Below, one piece after another: positions 34,650 through 41,356 of a stretch of 41,356 bases of DNA (within the stretch, counting starts at the first letter, position 1; every line of letters starts with the position of its first letter). The stretch is from NCBI GenBank assembly GCA_026981645.1, contig JALSII010000058.1:1-41356 (forward strand), read 5' to 3'. Made by a program: the position numbers and the translations under genes. The notes beneath the pieces are model-generated. The model was not told the DNA's origin, made no database searches, and was given only the letters and a program-made list of their open reading frames with translations. The stretch is from Hyphomicrobiales bacterium (GTDB lineage: Bacteria; Pseudomonadota; Alphaproteobacteria; Rhizobiales; Devosiaceae).

Positions 34650-35297
34650 CTATTTCCTGGCGGCGTTGAGCCGGGCAAGTGAGCGCTCGAGGCGTTTTTG
34701 TTTTGCCGGTGAGGCAATTCCGGCCCGCCGTTCGGTGATAATGTTTTCCAGAGCCGCATGATGTTTTTTTGGCATGGTGGCTGCCGCCAGCTCTGCATAC
34801 ATGGGGAACTGGTTGGGGGCGGCGTGAGCAATGCGCTGTAAAATCACCGGGGAGACCATTGGCGCAAACCGGTCGTTAGAGTTCAGCTGTGAGAGAATAG
34901 ACATGGTTTTATCCCTGGCAATCACCGAGGAACGGTCGGCAGCGTCAAGGATAGCGTTGAGATTTTTGGCGATAAAATCCGCTTCAATGCTAGTAATTGC
35001 ATCAAGCACCTGCAGGCTGCCCCAGATGGTGCGATTGTCAGTGCTGGCCAGCAACTGAACGAGTATTTCCTTATGCGGGGCAATCAGTTTGGGGGCCAGC
35101 AGTCCCAGCTCATAAAGCACTTTGATCGCATCATGGCTGACGGGTTTTTTGCAGGTCCGGGCCAGTCGGGCCAGTTCGGCGATTTGGTCGCTGTCGGCGC
35201 TCTGGGCCAGTTCGGCTGCCATTTCGATGTTGGGCTGTTCGTCGCGCCGCCCCAGCGCTCTTGCCCGACGGTCGGCGGGGTTGGTGCTGTCGGTCAA
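34650..35297 (-). CDS. Helical-repeat (HEAT-like) protein of unknown function
   Basis: This 215-residue soluble protein is almost all helix, with repeated Leu/Ala-rich segments (IAELARLARTCKKPVSHDAIKVLYELGLLAP and TIWGSLQVLDAITS in pattern) that suggest HEAT/armadillo-like repeats, and a basic C-terminus. No catalytic motif is seen. The start appears to be TTG at 35295-35297, which shares TGA bases with the deoD stop in a TTGA overlap, so translation is probably coupled to deoD. A binding or scaffold role is a guess. Confidence 0.68.
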   Translation of the reverse strand: MTDSTNPADRRARALGRRDEQPNIEMAAELAQSADSDQIAELARLARTCKKPVSHDAIKVLYELGLLAPKLIAPHKEILVQLLASTDNRTIWGSLQVLDAITSIEADFIAKNLNAILDAADRSSVIARDKTMSILSQLNSNDRFAPMVSPVILQRIAHAAPNQFPMYAELAAATMPKKHHAALENIITERRAGIASPAKQKRLERSLARLNAARK

Positions 35298-36001
35298 ATA
35301 TCAAGCCCGGTATCGAGCGCCAGTTCGACCATATCCTTGAGGGAGGACTGGCGCTCGGAGGCATCGATCTCCTCGCCGGATACAAGGCAATCGCTCATGG
35401 TGCAGATGGTCAAAGCCCGGGCGTCAAAACGCTTGGCCAGCGTATAGATTATTGCCGCTTCCATCTCCACCGCCACAACGCCATGGGCAACCAGTTTTTT
35501 ATAGTCCCCAATACCGCCGGGGGCATAAAACGTGTCTGAGGATGAAACAGAAGCCACGTGCCAGCGGAACCCGCGCGTGGTTGCAAGGTCCACGGCGCGG
35601 CGCAGCAATTCATAATCGGCAAACGGGGCGTAAGAGAAGGGGGCAAAACTCTGGTTCATGGCGCTGTCGGTGGAGGCGGTCATGGCGATGACCACGTCGC
35701 GCACTTTTACCTTGGGGTTCAGGCCGCCGCAGGTGCCTACCCGGATGAGATTCTTCACTTTGTAGACGTCGAGCAGTTCGTGCACGTAAATCGCGGTAGA
35801 GGGCTGACCCATGCCGGTGGCCTGCACCGATACCGGTTTACCCTTCCAGGTGCCGGTAAACCCCAGGCAATTGCGCACCCCGTTGACCTGTCTGGCGTCA
35901 TCAAAAAAGTTTTCAGCAATCCATTTGGCCCGCAGGGGGTCACCGGGCAGGAGCACCGTTTCGGCGTAGTCTCCAGGCTTTGCTTCGTTGTGGGGGGTCA
36001 T
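35294..36001 (-). CDS. deoD: Purine-nucleoside phosphorylase DeoD type
   Basis: DeoD is the hexameric bacterial phosphorylase that splits purine nucleosides to base and ribose-1-phosphate. The 235-residue protein has the family length and motifs: VLLPGDPLRAKWIAENFF, TGMGQPSTAIYVHELL, IRVGTCGGL, VVAVEMEAAIIYTLA and ICTMSDCLVSGE with the catalytic aspartate. The ATG at 35999-36001 has AGGAG about 10 nt upstream. The open frame before it overlaps argC and is not coding. It is divergent from argC and coupled to the helical-repeat gene. Confidence 0.95.
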   Translation of the reverse strand: MTPHNEAKPGDYAETVLLPGDPLRAKWIAENFFDDARQVNGVRNCLGFTGTWKGKPVSVQATGMGQPSTAIYVHELLDVYKVKNLIRVGTCGGLNPKVKVRDVVIAMTASTDSAMNQSFAPFSYAPFADYELLRRAVDLATTRGFRWHVASVSSSDTFYAPGGIGDYKKLVAHGVVAVEMEAAIIYTLAKRFDARALTICTMSDCLVSGEEIDASERQSSLKDMVELALDTGLDI

Positions 36002-36145
36002 CGGGCGGGTGCTCCTGCGCTCATCATTGGGGTTATGACCGCGAACTGTGCCACCCCGAAGCCATGTGCGCAAGCAAGTTGCTTGACGAATTGGTTTGGC
36101 ACCTTCAAGAAAGCGCCGATATTGTTCACACTGGCGCAAAGCGAC

Positions 36146-37072
36146 ATGGCTGCAAAGATTTTCATTGATGGCGAGGCGGGAACCACGGGTCTGCAAATCC
36201 GCGAGCGGCTGGCGGAGCGGAGCGATATCGAGTTGCTATCCATCCCCGAGGCAAGCCGCAAGGATTTGGCGGCAAGGGCCGACCTGCTCAACGAAGCGGA
36301 CATCGCCATTCTGTGTCTGCCCGACGAGGCGGCGCGCCAAAGTGTTTTTCTCATTAAAAACCAGAACACGCGGGTGATTGATGCCTCAAGCGCCTTCAGA
36401 ACCGACCCCGGCTGGACCTACGGGTTCCCAGAAATGTCGGCAGAGCAGGGCTATATCATTGCCAATGCCAGCCAGGTAAGCAATCCGGGCTGTTATCCGC
36501 AAGGGCCGATTATCCTATTGAGGCCGCTGATTGAAGCCGGGCTTATTCCGGCTGACTTTCCGGTGAGCGTCAACGCCATTTCGGGCTATTCGGGTGGCGG
36601 GCGGCAGATGATTGAAACCTATGAAGCACCCGATGCAAAAATGCCGGTTTATACTCCTTATGCCCTGAAGTTCAACCACAAGCATCTGCCCGAAATGCAG
36701 CAATATGCGGGGCTTGTTCACGCTCCCCTGTTCCAGCCTGCGGTTGCCGATTACCGGCAGGGGATGATGAGTTTTGTTCCTCTGCAACTGGGCCATTTGG
36801 AAAAAACACCCACGGGCAAGGATATTCATGCCGCCATCGGCGCACATCTGGCCGGGATTAAAAACTCTCTTGTTGAATTGATGCCCTTTGAAAGCGTGGA
36901 CAGGGCTGAGGGGCTTGACCCCCAGGCATTGAACGGCACAAACAATATGCGCCTATACGTGTTCGCCAACGATGAGCGCAAACAGGTTCTGCTGGTGGCA
37001 CTCTATGACAATCTGGGCAAGGGCGCATCGGGGGCGGCGGTGCAGAACCTTGATTTGATGCTGGGGAAATAG
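36146..37072 (+). CDS. argC: N-acetyl-gamma-glutamyl-phosphate reductase, type 2
   Basis: ArgC reduces N-acetylglutamyl phosphate to the semialdehyde in arginine synthesis. The 308-residue protein is the short type 2 form common in alphaproteobacteria, beginning AAKIFIDGEAGTTGLQIRERL. The catalytic cysteine is C116 in SNPGCYPQGPIILLRPL, and ISGYSGGGRQMIETYE and KFNHKHLPEM complete the active site. The ATG at 36146 matches the family start. The frame opens about 590 nt further upstream, but only as antisense to deoD. Confidence 0.96.
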   Translation: MAAKIFIDGEAGTTGLQIRERLAERSDIELLSIPEASRKDLAARADLLNEADIAILCLPDEAARQSVFLIKNQNTRVIDASSAFRTDPGWTYGFPEMSAEQGYIIANASQVSNPGCYPQGPIILLRPLIEAGLIPADFPVSVNAISGYSGGGRQMIETYEAPDAKMPVYTPYALKFNHKHLPEMQQYAGLVHAPLFQPAVADYRQGMMSFVPLQLGHLEKTPTGKDIHAAIGAHLAGIKNSLVELMPFESVDRAEGLDPQALNGTNNMRLYVFANDERKQVLLVALYDNLGKGASGAAVQNLDLMLGK

Positions 37073-37147
37073 CTAAAGCGCCATGGCCTTGACCTGATAT
37101 CGGCTATCGTTCATTTAGCGGACAGGTAAATTCGGGAGTTTTGAATT

Positions 37148-37753
37148 GTGGAAAAATTTGACAAGCTGACCGGCGTGGCGGCCCCACTGCCGTTCATCAA
37201 TATCGACACCGACATGATTATTCCCAAGCAATATCTCAAAACCATCAAACGCACCGGGCTGGGCAGCGCCCTGTTTTCAGAGATGCGCTACAATGATGAT
37301 GGCAGCGAGAACCCGGATTTTGTGCTCAACAAGCCCGCCTACCGCAAGGCTTCCATCATTATTGCGGGGGACAATTTCGGCTGTGGCTCGTCCCGTGAGC
37401 ACGCGCCCTGGGCGCTGAAGGATTTTGGCATAAGATGCGTTATTTCCACCAGCTTTGCCGATATTTTTTACAATAACTGCTTCAAGAATTCCATTCTGCC
37501 CATCGTTGTCACCCCCGAGCAGCTCGAAGCGCTGATGGATGATGCGGAGCGCGGCGCCAACGCCACAATCAGCGTTGACCTTGAAGCCCAGACAATTAAC
37601 GGACCCGATGGCGGCGCAATCCAATTTGATATCGACCCGGCGCGCAAAAACGCGTTGCTCGAAGGGCTGGACGATATCGGGCTGACCCTTGGAAAAGCCG
37701 CCAAAATCGACGCTTATGAGAAAAAGGCCGAGGCGGCGCGGCCCTGGGTCTAG
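37148..37753 (+). CDS. leuD: 3-isopropylmalate dehydratase small subunit
   Basis: LeuD is the swivel-domain subunit of isopropylmalate isomerase in leucine synthesis. The 201-residue protein starts at GTG 37148 (GGGAG 9 nt upstream) with [20 protein letters not shown]. It has the swivel motifs [21 protein letters not shown] and [13 protein letters not shown]. The large subunit LeuC is not in the window. The gene is followed by a palindromic repeat element and ridA. Confidence 0.97.
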   Translation: MEKFDKLTGVAAPLPFINIDTDMIIPKQYLKTIKRTGLGSALFSEMRYNDDGSENPDFVLNKPAYRKASIIIAGDNFGCGSSREHAPWALKDFGIRCVISTSFADIFYNNCFKNSILPIVVTPEQLEALMDDAERGANATISVDLEAQTINGPDGGAIQFDIDPARKNALLEGLDDIGLTLGKAAKIDAYEKKAEAARPWV

Positions 37754-37766
37754 GGTAGGTGGCTTT

Positions 37767-37882
37767 GTCATTGCGAGAAGCGCAGCGTCGAAGCAATCCA
37801 GAGCCTTGCAAACGAGAATCAGTGTTCTGGATTGCTTCGCTCCCTCCTTCGACAGGCTCAGGATGAGGTCGCTCGCAATGAC
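37767..37882. repeat. Composite palindromic intergenic repeat (REP-like), nested
   Basis: Outer arms GTCATTGCGAG (37767-37777) and CTCGCAATGAC (37872-37882) enclose inner arms CGAAGCAATCCAGA (37789-37802) and TCTGGATTGCTTCG (37826-37839). Both pairs are perfect inverted repeats. The right arm is longer than the left because it carries a second unit (37846-37868, CCTTCGACA...GGATGAGG). It occupies almost the whole leuD-ridA gap. It resembles mobile palindromic repeats common in alphaproteobacteria. Confidence 0.85.
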
Positions 37883-37900
37883 AGTTACAGGAAATCTATC

Positions 37901-38290
37901 ATGGTCAAACATATTTCCTCAGGTTCGCCATTTGAAAAGACCATCGGTTATTCACGGGCGGTGGTCGACAAAGACATGGTTTATGTGTCCGGCTCCACCG
38001 GCTATGATTATGAAACCATGCGCCTGCCCGAGGATGTCGCCGAGCAGACCCGCAATACGCTGGCGACCATCTGCGAGGCGTTGGAAAAGGCGGGGTGCAG
38101 CCTTAACGATGTGGTGCGGGTCAGGTATTATCTCAAAGACCCCGCCGACCTTGAGGCGGTGACGCCAGTGCTGGGGGAGGCGTTTGCCAAAGCAAAACCG
38201 GCCGCAACACTCATCATTGCGGACCTGATTGAGCCGGAAATGAAAATTGAAATTGAAGTGACGGCGCGCATCGGCGTGGGGGCTTCGTAA
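37901..38290 (+). CDS. RidA family (YjgF/YER057c/UK114) protein
   Basis: RidA proteins hydrolyse reactive enamines and imines, such as 2-aminoacrylate made by PLP enzymes. This 129-residue protein has the fold landmarks GSPFEKTIGYSRAVV, MVYVSGSTGYD, EQTRNTLATICEALEKAG and DVVRVRYYLKDP. The residue contacting the substrate carboxylate in true RidA (Arg in the RVRYYLKD region) appears present. However, the C-terminal EIEVTARI ending suggests a side subfamily, so substrate is uncertain. The ATG at 37901 has AGGAAA 7 nt upstream. It separates leuD from leuB. Confidence 0.9.
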   Translation: MVKHISSGSPFEKTIGYSRAVVDKDMVYVSGSTGYDYETMRLPEDVAEQTRNTLATICEALEKAGCSLNDVVRVRYYLKDPADLEAVTPVLGEAFAKAKPAATLIIADLIEPEMKIEIEVTARIGVGAS

Positions 38291-38311
38291 AAAAACATCG
38301 AAAGAAAAAAT

Positions 38312-39421
38312 ATGAGCAACAAACTGTTCCTGCTGCCCGGCGATGGCATTGGCACCGAAATCATGGCCGAAGTTACAAGGCTGATTGCCCATCTCAACGC
38401 TTCGGGCAAAACTGACTTTTCCACAGAAACCGGACTGGTGGGCGGGTGTGCCTATGACGCTCATGGCGAGGCCATATCCGACACTGACATGGCAAAAGCA
38501 TTGCAGGCCGACGCGGTAATATTCGGCGCTGTGGGCGGGGCCAAATGGGATGATGTTCCATATGAGAAACGCCCCGAGGCCGGGCTGTTGCGCCTGCGCA
38601 AGGATTTGCAATTGTTCGCCAATCTGAGGCCCGCCATTGTCTATCCGGCGCTGGCCGATGCCTCTTCGCTCAAAAGAGAATTGGTGGAGGGGCTGGATAT
38701 TCTCATTGTGCGCGAGTTGACCGGGGGCGTCTATTTCGGCGAACCCAAGGAGATAGCCGAGCTTGGCACGACCGAACACGGGGAAAACCAGAAGCGTGCC
38801 GTGGATACTCAGGTTTACGAAACCTACGAGATTGACCGCATCTGCCGGGTGGCGTTCGACCTGGCGCGCACCCGTTCTTCTGTGGTGCATTCGGCGGACA
38901 AAAAGAACGTGATGAAATCGGGCGTACTCTGGGACGAGGTGGCCCATCAGGTGGCAGGCGAGTACGGGGATGTGAAGTTCGAGCATATTCTGGCCGATAA
39001 TGCAGCCATGCAGCTGGTGCGCAACCCCAAACAGTTCGACGTTATCGTCACCGACAATCTGTTTGGCGATATTCTTTCCGATGCCGCCGCCATGCTGACG
39101 GGCTCGCTTGGCATGCTGCCCTCGGCTTCCCTTGGCGCACCCGACCCGGCCACGGGAAAGCGCAAGGCCCTTTATGAACCCGTGCACGGCTCGGCTCCCG
39201 ACATTGCCGGCAAAGGGCTTGCCAATCCGATAGCCATGATTGCTTCCTTTGCCATGGCCATGCGCTATTCGTTCAACAGGACCGAGCTGGCCGATGAAAT
39301 CGAAAGCGCCATTGCCGGGGTGCTTGAGGATGGCTTACGCACCGGAGACATCATGCAGGAGGGCTGCAAACAGGTGAGCACCGAAGAAATGGGCGCGGCG
39401 ATAATGGCAAGAATTTCTTGA
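38312..39421 (+). CDS. leuB: 3-isopropylmalate dehydrogenase
   Basis: LeuB oxidises and decarboxylates 3-isopropylmalate to 2-oxoisocaproate with NAD+. The 369-residue protein has LFLLPGDGIGTEI, the EAGLLRLRKDLQLFANLRP substrate region, RELTGGVYFG, the Mg2+ site DNLFGDILSDAAAML and the NAD motif EPVHGSAPDIAGKGLANPIA. The ATG at 38312 follows GAAAGA and lies 21 nt after ridA, so the two are likely co-transcribed. The stop touches the open frame of the next gene. Confidence 0.97.
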   Translation: MSNKLFLLPGDGIGTEIMAEVTRLIAHLNASGKTDFSTETGLVGGCAYDAHGEAISDTDMAKALQADAVIFGAVGGAKWDDVPYEKRPEAGLLRLRKDLQLFANLRPAIVYPALADASSLKRELVEGLDILIVRELTGGVYFGEPKEIAELGTTEHGENQKRAVDTQVYETYEIDRICRVAFDLARTRSSVVHSADKKNVMKSGVLWDEVAHQVAGEYGDVKFEHILADNAAMQLVRNPKQFDVIVTDNLFGDILSDAAAMLTGSLGMLPSASLGAPDPATGKRKALYEPVHGSAPDIAGKGLANPIAMIASFAMAMRYSFNRTELADEIESAIAGVLEDGLRTGDIMQEGCKQVSTEEMGAAIMARIS

Positions 39422-39457
39422 TTGCCTGTTGTCCTGGTGCAGGTTAAGCAGGCCCTC

Positions 39458-40060
39458 ATGTGGGGGCGTGTTTTTCGAATATTGAGCGCTGTTGTGCTGG
39501 CGGGGAATTTTTCCTTGGCTTTGGCACAGGAATTGGACGTGCCCGCGTTTTCTGAGGCGCCGCCTGTGGTTTCAGAGGTGCGCCTGGGCATATTTGCCCA
39601 CAAGGTCACGCACGGGTTTTTGCCGTTTGACCCGAACCGCTGGATAGGTCTGGGCCGGATTGAAGACCTCAATGTGGAGCTGTTGTTTACCTCGCCGGAC
39701 AATGAGTTTTTTCGCTGGATGGGCTCGCCGCGCCCGACCCTGGGGGCCACGCTCAACTTCAACGGGCTTGAGAGCATGGCCCATCTGGCCCTGACCTGGC
39801 AGGTGCCGGTGTTTGATACGCCGTTTTTCATTGAAGGTACTCTGGGGGCTGCGGTCCACAATGGAGCGCTGAGTGGCGCCAGACTGCCCCTGACCAATTT
39901 CGGGTGCCGGGCCGGGTTTTATGAAGCCGCTTCCTTTGGCATGAATGTGGGCGACAATGCCACGGTAATGATTACCTATGAGCATACCTCAAATCTGGGG
40001 CTTTGTTTACCCAATGACGGCCTGAGCAATCTGGGTGTCAGGATGGGGTACAAGTTTTAG
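39458..40060 (+). CDS. PagL-like lipid A 3-O-deacylase (acyloxyacyl hydrolase family)
   Basis: PagL is an outer-membrane beta barrel that removes the 3-O acyl chain from lipid A. From ATG 39458 the 200-residue protein has a signal peptide ending near ALAQE (about 24) and alternating beta-strand pattern. Its C-terminal family motif is YEHTSN (H176, S178), followed by LPNDGLSNLGVRMGYKF with a terminal aromatic. At the position where PagL has its third catalytic residue, Glu, there appears to be Ser190. The frame also opens at TTG 39422, adjoining the leuB stop. The ATG gives a better signal peptide. It may be co-transcribed with leuB. Confidence 0.78.
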   Translation: MWGRVFRILSAVVLAGNFSLALAQELDVPAFSEAPPVVSEVRLGIFAHKVTHGFLPFDPNRWIGLGRIEDLNVELLFTSPDNEFFRWMGSPRPTLGATLNFNGLESMAHLALTWQVPVFDTPFFIEGTLGAAVHNGALSGARLPLTNFGCRAGFYEAASFGMNVGDNATVMITYEHTSNLGLCLPNDGLSNLGVRMGYKF

Positions 40061-40388
40061 CCCATATGTCTGCCTTGCGCGGGGCCAATGGGCGTCATTC
40101 AAATCCATTGACTTGCAATGCCGGGCGCGGCAATAAAGCGCTCATGTTTATCAGGCAGCCGGACAAAAACAGACTTTCCCTCGAAACGGGCACGCGCGCC
40201 GGTGGGGGCGGTGGCCGGCTGTGGAAAAATACGGCTGGCCTTAAAACCACCCGCACCAAAACCACCTTCAAAACCGTTTAGCTGTTTCCCCGGGGCCTCT
40301 CCTCAAACGGGGGGACGGCTGAACAAAGCATGCCCGGGGTGAATTTTCCCCGTGAGGAGAGAACGGCAAATAAAGGAAAACATCTAAA
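40061..40388 (+). promoter_or_regulatory. Gap before asd with a long leader hairpin
   Basis: This 328-nt gap has no convincing gene. Near asd, CTCTCCTCA (40297-40305) and CGGGG (40308-40312) can pair with CCCCG (40348-40352) and TGAGGAGAG (40353-40361). This gives a 14-bp stem with one 2-nt bulge. A CCCGGGG element in the loop could pair with upstream CCCCGGGG instead, giving alternative folds. The element ends 27 nt before the asd ATG and may be a regulatory leader or a terminator of upstream transcription. Confidence 0.4.
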
Positions 40389-41356
40389 ATGAATTATCGC
40401 GTGGCAATCGTGGGCGCTACAGGCAATGTGGGCCGCGAAATGCTCAATATTCTGAGCGAGCGCAATTTCCCCGCCAGCGAGGTTATTGCGCTGGCCTCCT
40501 CGCGCTCGGTAGGGCGGGAGCTGAGCTATGGCGACGAGACACTGAAATGCAAGAATCTTGATGATTTTGATTTCGCGGGAGTGGATTTCTGCCTGATGGC
40601 GGCGGGGTCGGAGGTTTCCAAAAAACTGGCACCGGGGATTGGCGCCACGGGGTGCATGGTCATTGATAATTCAAGTTTCTGGCGCTATCACGCCGATGTT
40701 CCCCTGATTGTGCCCGAGGTCAACGCAGCGGTTCTTGACGAATATCTGGCGCGCAACGCGCGTTCCAACATCATTGCCAATCCCAATTGTTCCACAGCCC
40801 AACTGGTGGTGGCTCTCAAACCCCTGCACGATGCGGCAACCATAAGGCGGGCGGTTATTTCCACCTACCAGTCGGTTTCAGGTGCAGGCAAAGAGGGGGG
40901 CGACGAATTGTGGAGCCAGACCCGGGGCATGATGGTTTCGGATGCACCCGAGGCGCAGGTGTTCACCAAACAGATTGCCTTTAATGTTATCCCCCACATC
41001 GATAGTTTCATGGAGGATGGCTACACCAGGGAGGAGTGGAAGGTTCTGGCGGAAACCAAGAAAATCCTCGACCCCAAAATCAGGGTAACATGCACGGCGG
41101 TGCGGGTTCCGGTATTTGTGGGCCATTCCGAGGCGGTCAATCTTGATTTTGCGAACGAGATAAGTGCCGATGAAGCACGCGATATTCTGCGTGCGGCGCC
41201 CGGTATTGCTGTCATCGACAAGCGCGAGGACGGGGGCTATATCACCCCGGTTGAGTGTGTGGGTGAATATGCGACCTATATTTCGCGTATCCGGGAAGAC
41301 GCAACCGTTGAAAACGGCCTGAACCTGTGGGTGGTTTCAGACAATTTACGCAAAGG
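40389..41356 (+). CDS. asd: Aspartate-semialdehyde dehydrogenase, 3' end outside window
   Basis: Asd reduces aspartyl phosphate to the semialdehyde at the branch to lysine/DAP, threonine and methionine, and so feeds DapF here. The reading frame runs 322 codons from ATG 40389 to the window end without a stop, about 20 residues short of the usual length. It has the NADP loop VAIVGATGNVGREML (residues 5-19), catalytic cysteine C134 in NPNCSTAQ, the STYQSVSGAGKEG segment and VRVPVFVGHSEAV with its histidine. AAAGGA lies about 12 nt before the start. Identification is secure. Confidence 0.96.
   Translation, partial: MNYRVAIVGATGNVGREMLNILSERNFPASEVIALASSRSVGRELSYGDETLKCKNLDDFDFAGVDFCLMAAGSEVSKKLAPGIGATGCMVIDNSSFWRYHADVPLIVPEVNAAVLDEYLARNARSNIIANPNCSTAQLVVALKPLHDAATIRRAVISTYQSVSGAGKEGGDELWSQTRGMMVSDAPEAQVFTKQIAFNVIPHIDSFMEDGYTREEWKVLAETKKILDPKIRVTCTAVRVPVFVGHSEAVNLDFANEISADEARDILRAAPGIAVIDKREDGGYITPVECVGEYATYISRIREDATVENGLNLWVVSDNLRK

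Noticed and set aside
37952..39187. 411-codon minus-strand open frame opposite ridA and leuB
   Set aside because: Both plus-strand genes are certain. The antisense product has no known fold and shows typical shadow composition.
1..41356. CRISPR array, prophage, insertion sequence or toxin-antitoxin system
   Set aside because: No regularly spaced repeats, transposase, integrase or recognisable toxin/antitoxin pair was found on either strand.

Overview
The window looks like chromosomal backbone of an alphaproteobacterium, most likely of the Hyphomicrobiales (Rhizobiales). The basis is gene content and order: the SRP block ffh / dapF-mtaB-ftsY-yciB next to ccmABCDG; a short 'type 2' ArgC; DUF2794, DUF1223 and IalB-family proteins; and the spaced leuD / leuB / asd order. 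Base composition is moderately GC-rich and even. I see no rRNA, tRNA, CRISPR array, prophage or insertion sequence. The genus cannot be fixed from the sequence.

Layout. (1) 1-7.4 kb: ffh on the minus strand, then an M29 aminopeptidase and dapF, mtaB, ftsY and yciB on the plus strand. The last three are tightly packed with 4-nt overlaps. (2) 7.4-10.3 kb: a minus-strand cytochrome c maturation operon, ccmA-ccmB-ccmC-ccmD-ccmG, read right to left with overlapping genes. (3) 10.4-16 kb: aconitase AcnA with a clear terminator, DUF1223, DUF2794, a GNAT acetyltransferase and a BI-1/YccA membrane protein. (4) 16-18.7 kb: exported products, namely a protein made almost only of RTX repeats and two tandem IalB-family periplasmic proteins. 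(5) 18.7-29.8 kb: rlmN, a TPR-sulfotransferase, argG, a PAS-PAS-GGDEF-EAL protein, typA, a nucleosidase, an unknown exported protein, ppa and yggT. (6) 29.8-34.5 kb: a signalling island with a TerB-like protein, a membrane GGDEF-EAL protein and a FeeM/autoinducer-synthase-like N-acyltransferase. (7) 34.6-41.4 kb: deoD with a coupled helical-repeat gene, then argC, leuD, ridA, leuB, a PagL-like lipid A deacylase and asd, which is cut by the window end.

The most interesting signal is regulatory. The two GGDEF-EAL genes and the N-acyltransferase gene, the three recognisable signalling genes here, each have one close copy of an extended element, TTAA-N7-TTCACC-N-TA(A/G)T (first base G in one copy), 50-100 nt before the start codon. 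The N-acyltransferase copy is followed at once by a perfect TTAA-N7-TTAA site of the CtrA type. This suggests one regulator, possibly CtrA or a relative, joins c-di-GMP turnover to an acylated signal. The first GGDEF-EAL protein has lost key EAL catalytic residues while the second keeps them, so the two probably act differently.

Other observations are a structured element behind a promoter-like sequence with an operator-like palindrome (14.04-14.13 kb), leader-like RNA folds before rlmN and asd, a terminator that ends almost on the start codon of the GNAT gene, a nested palindromic repeat between leuD and ridA with a diverged copy of its inner part before dapF, a cluster of TTGC/GCAA boxes, an orphan plus-strand terminator, and a possible 24-codon cysteine-rich ORF with a strong ribosome binding site.
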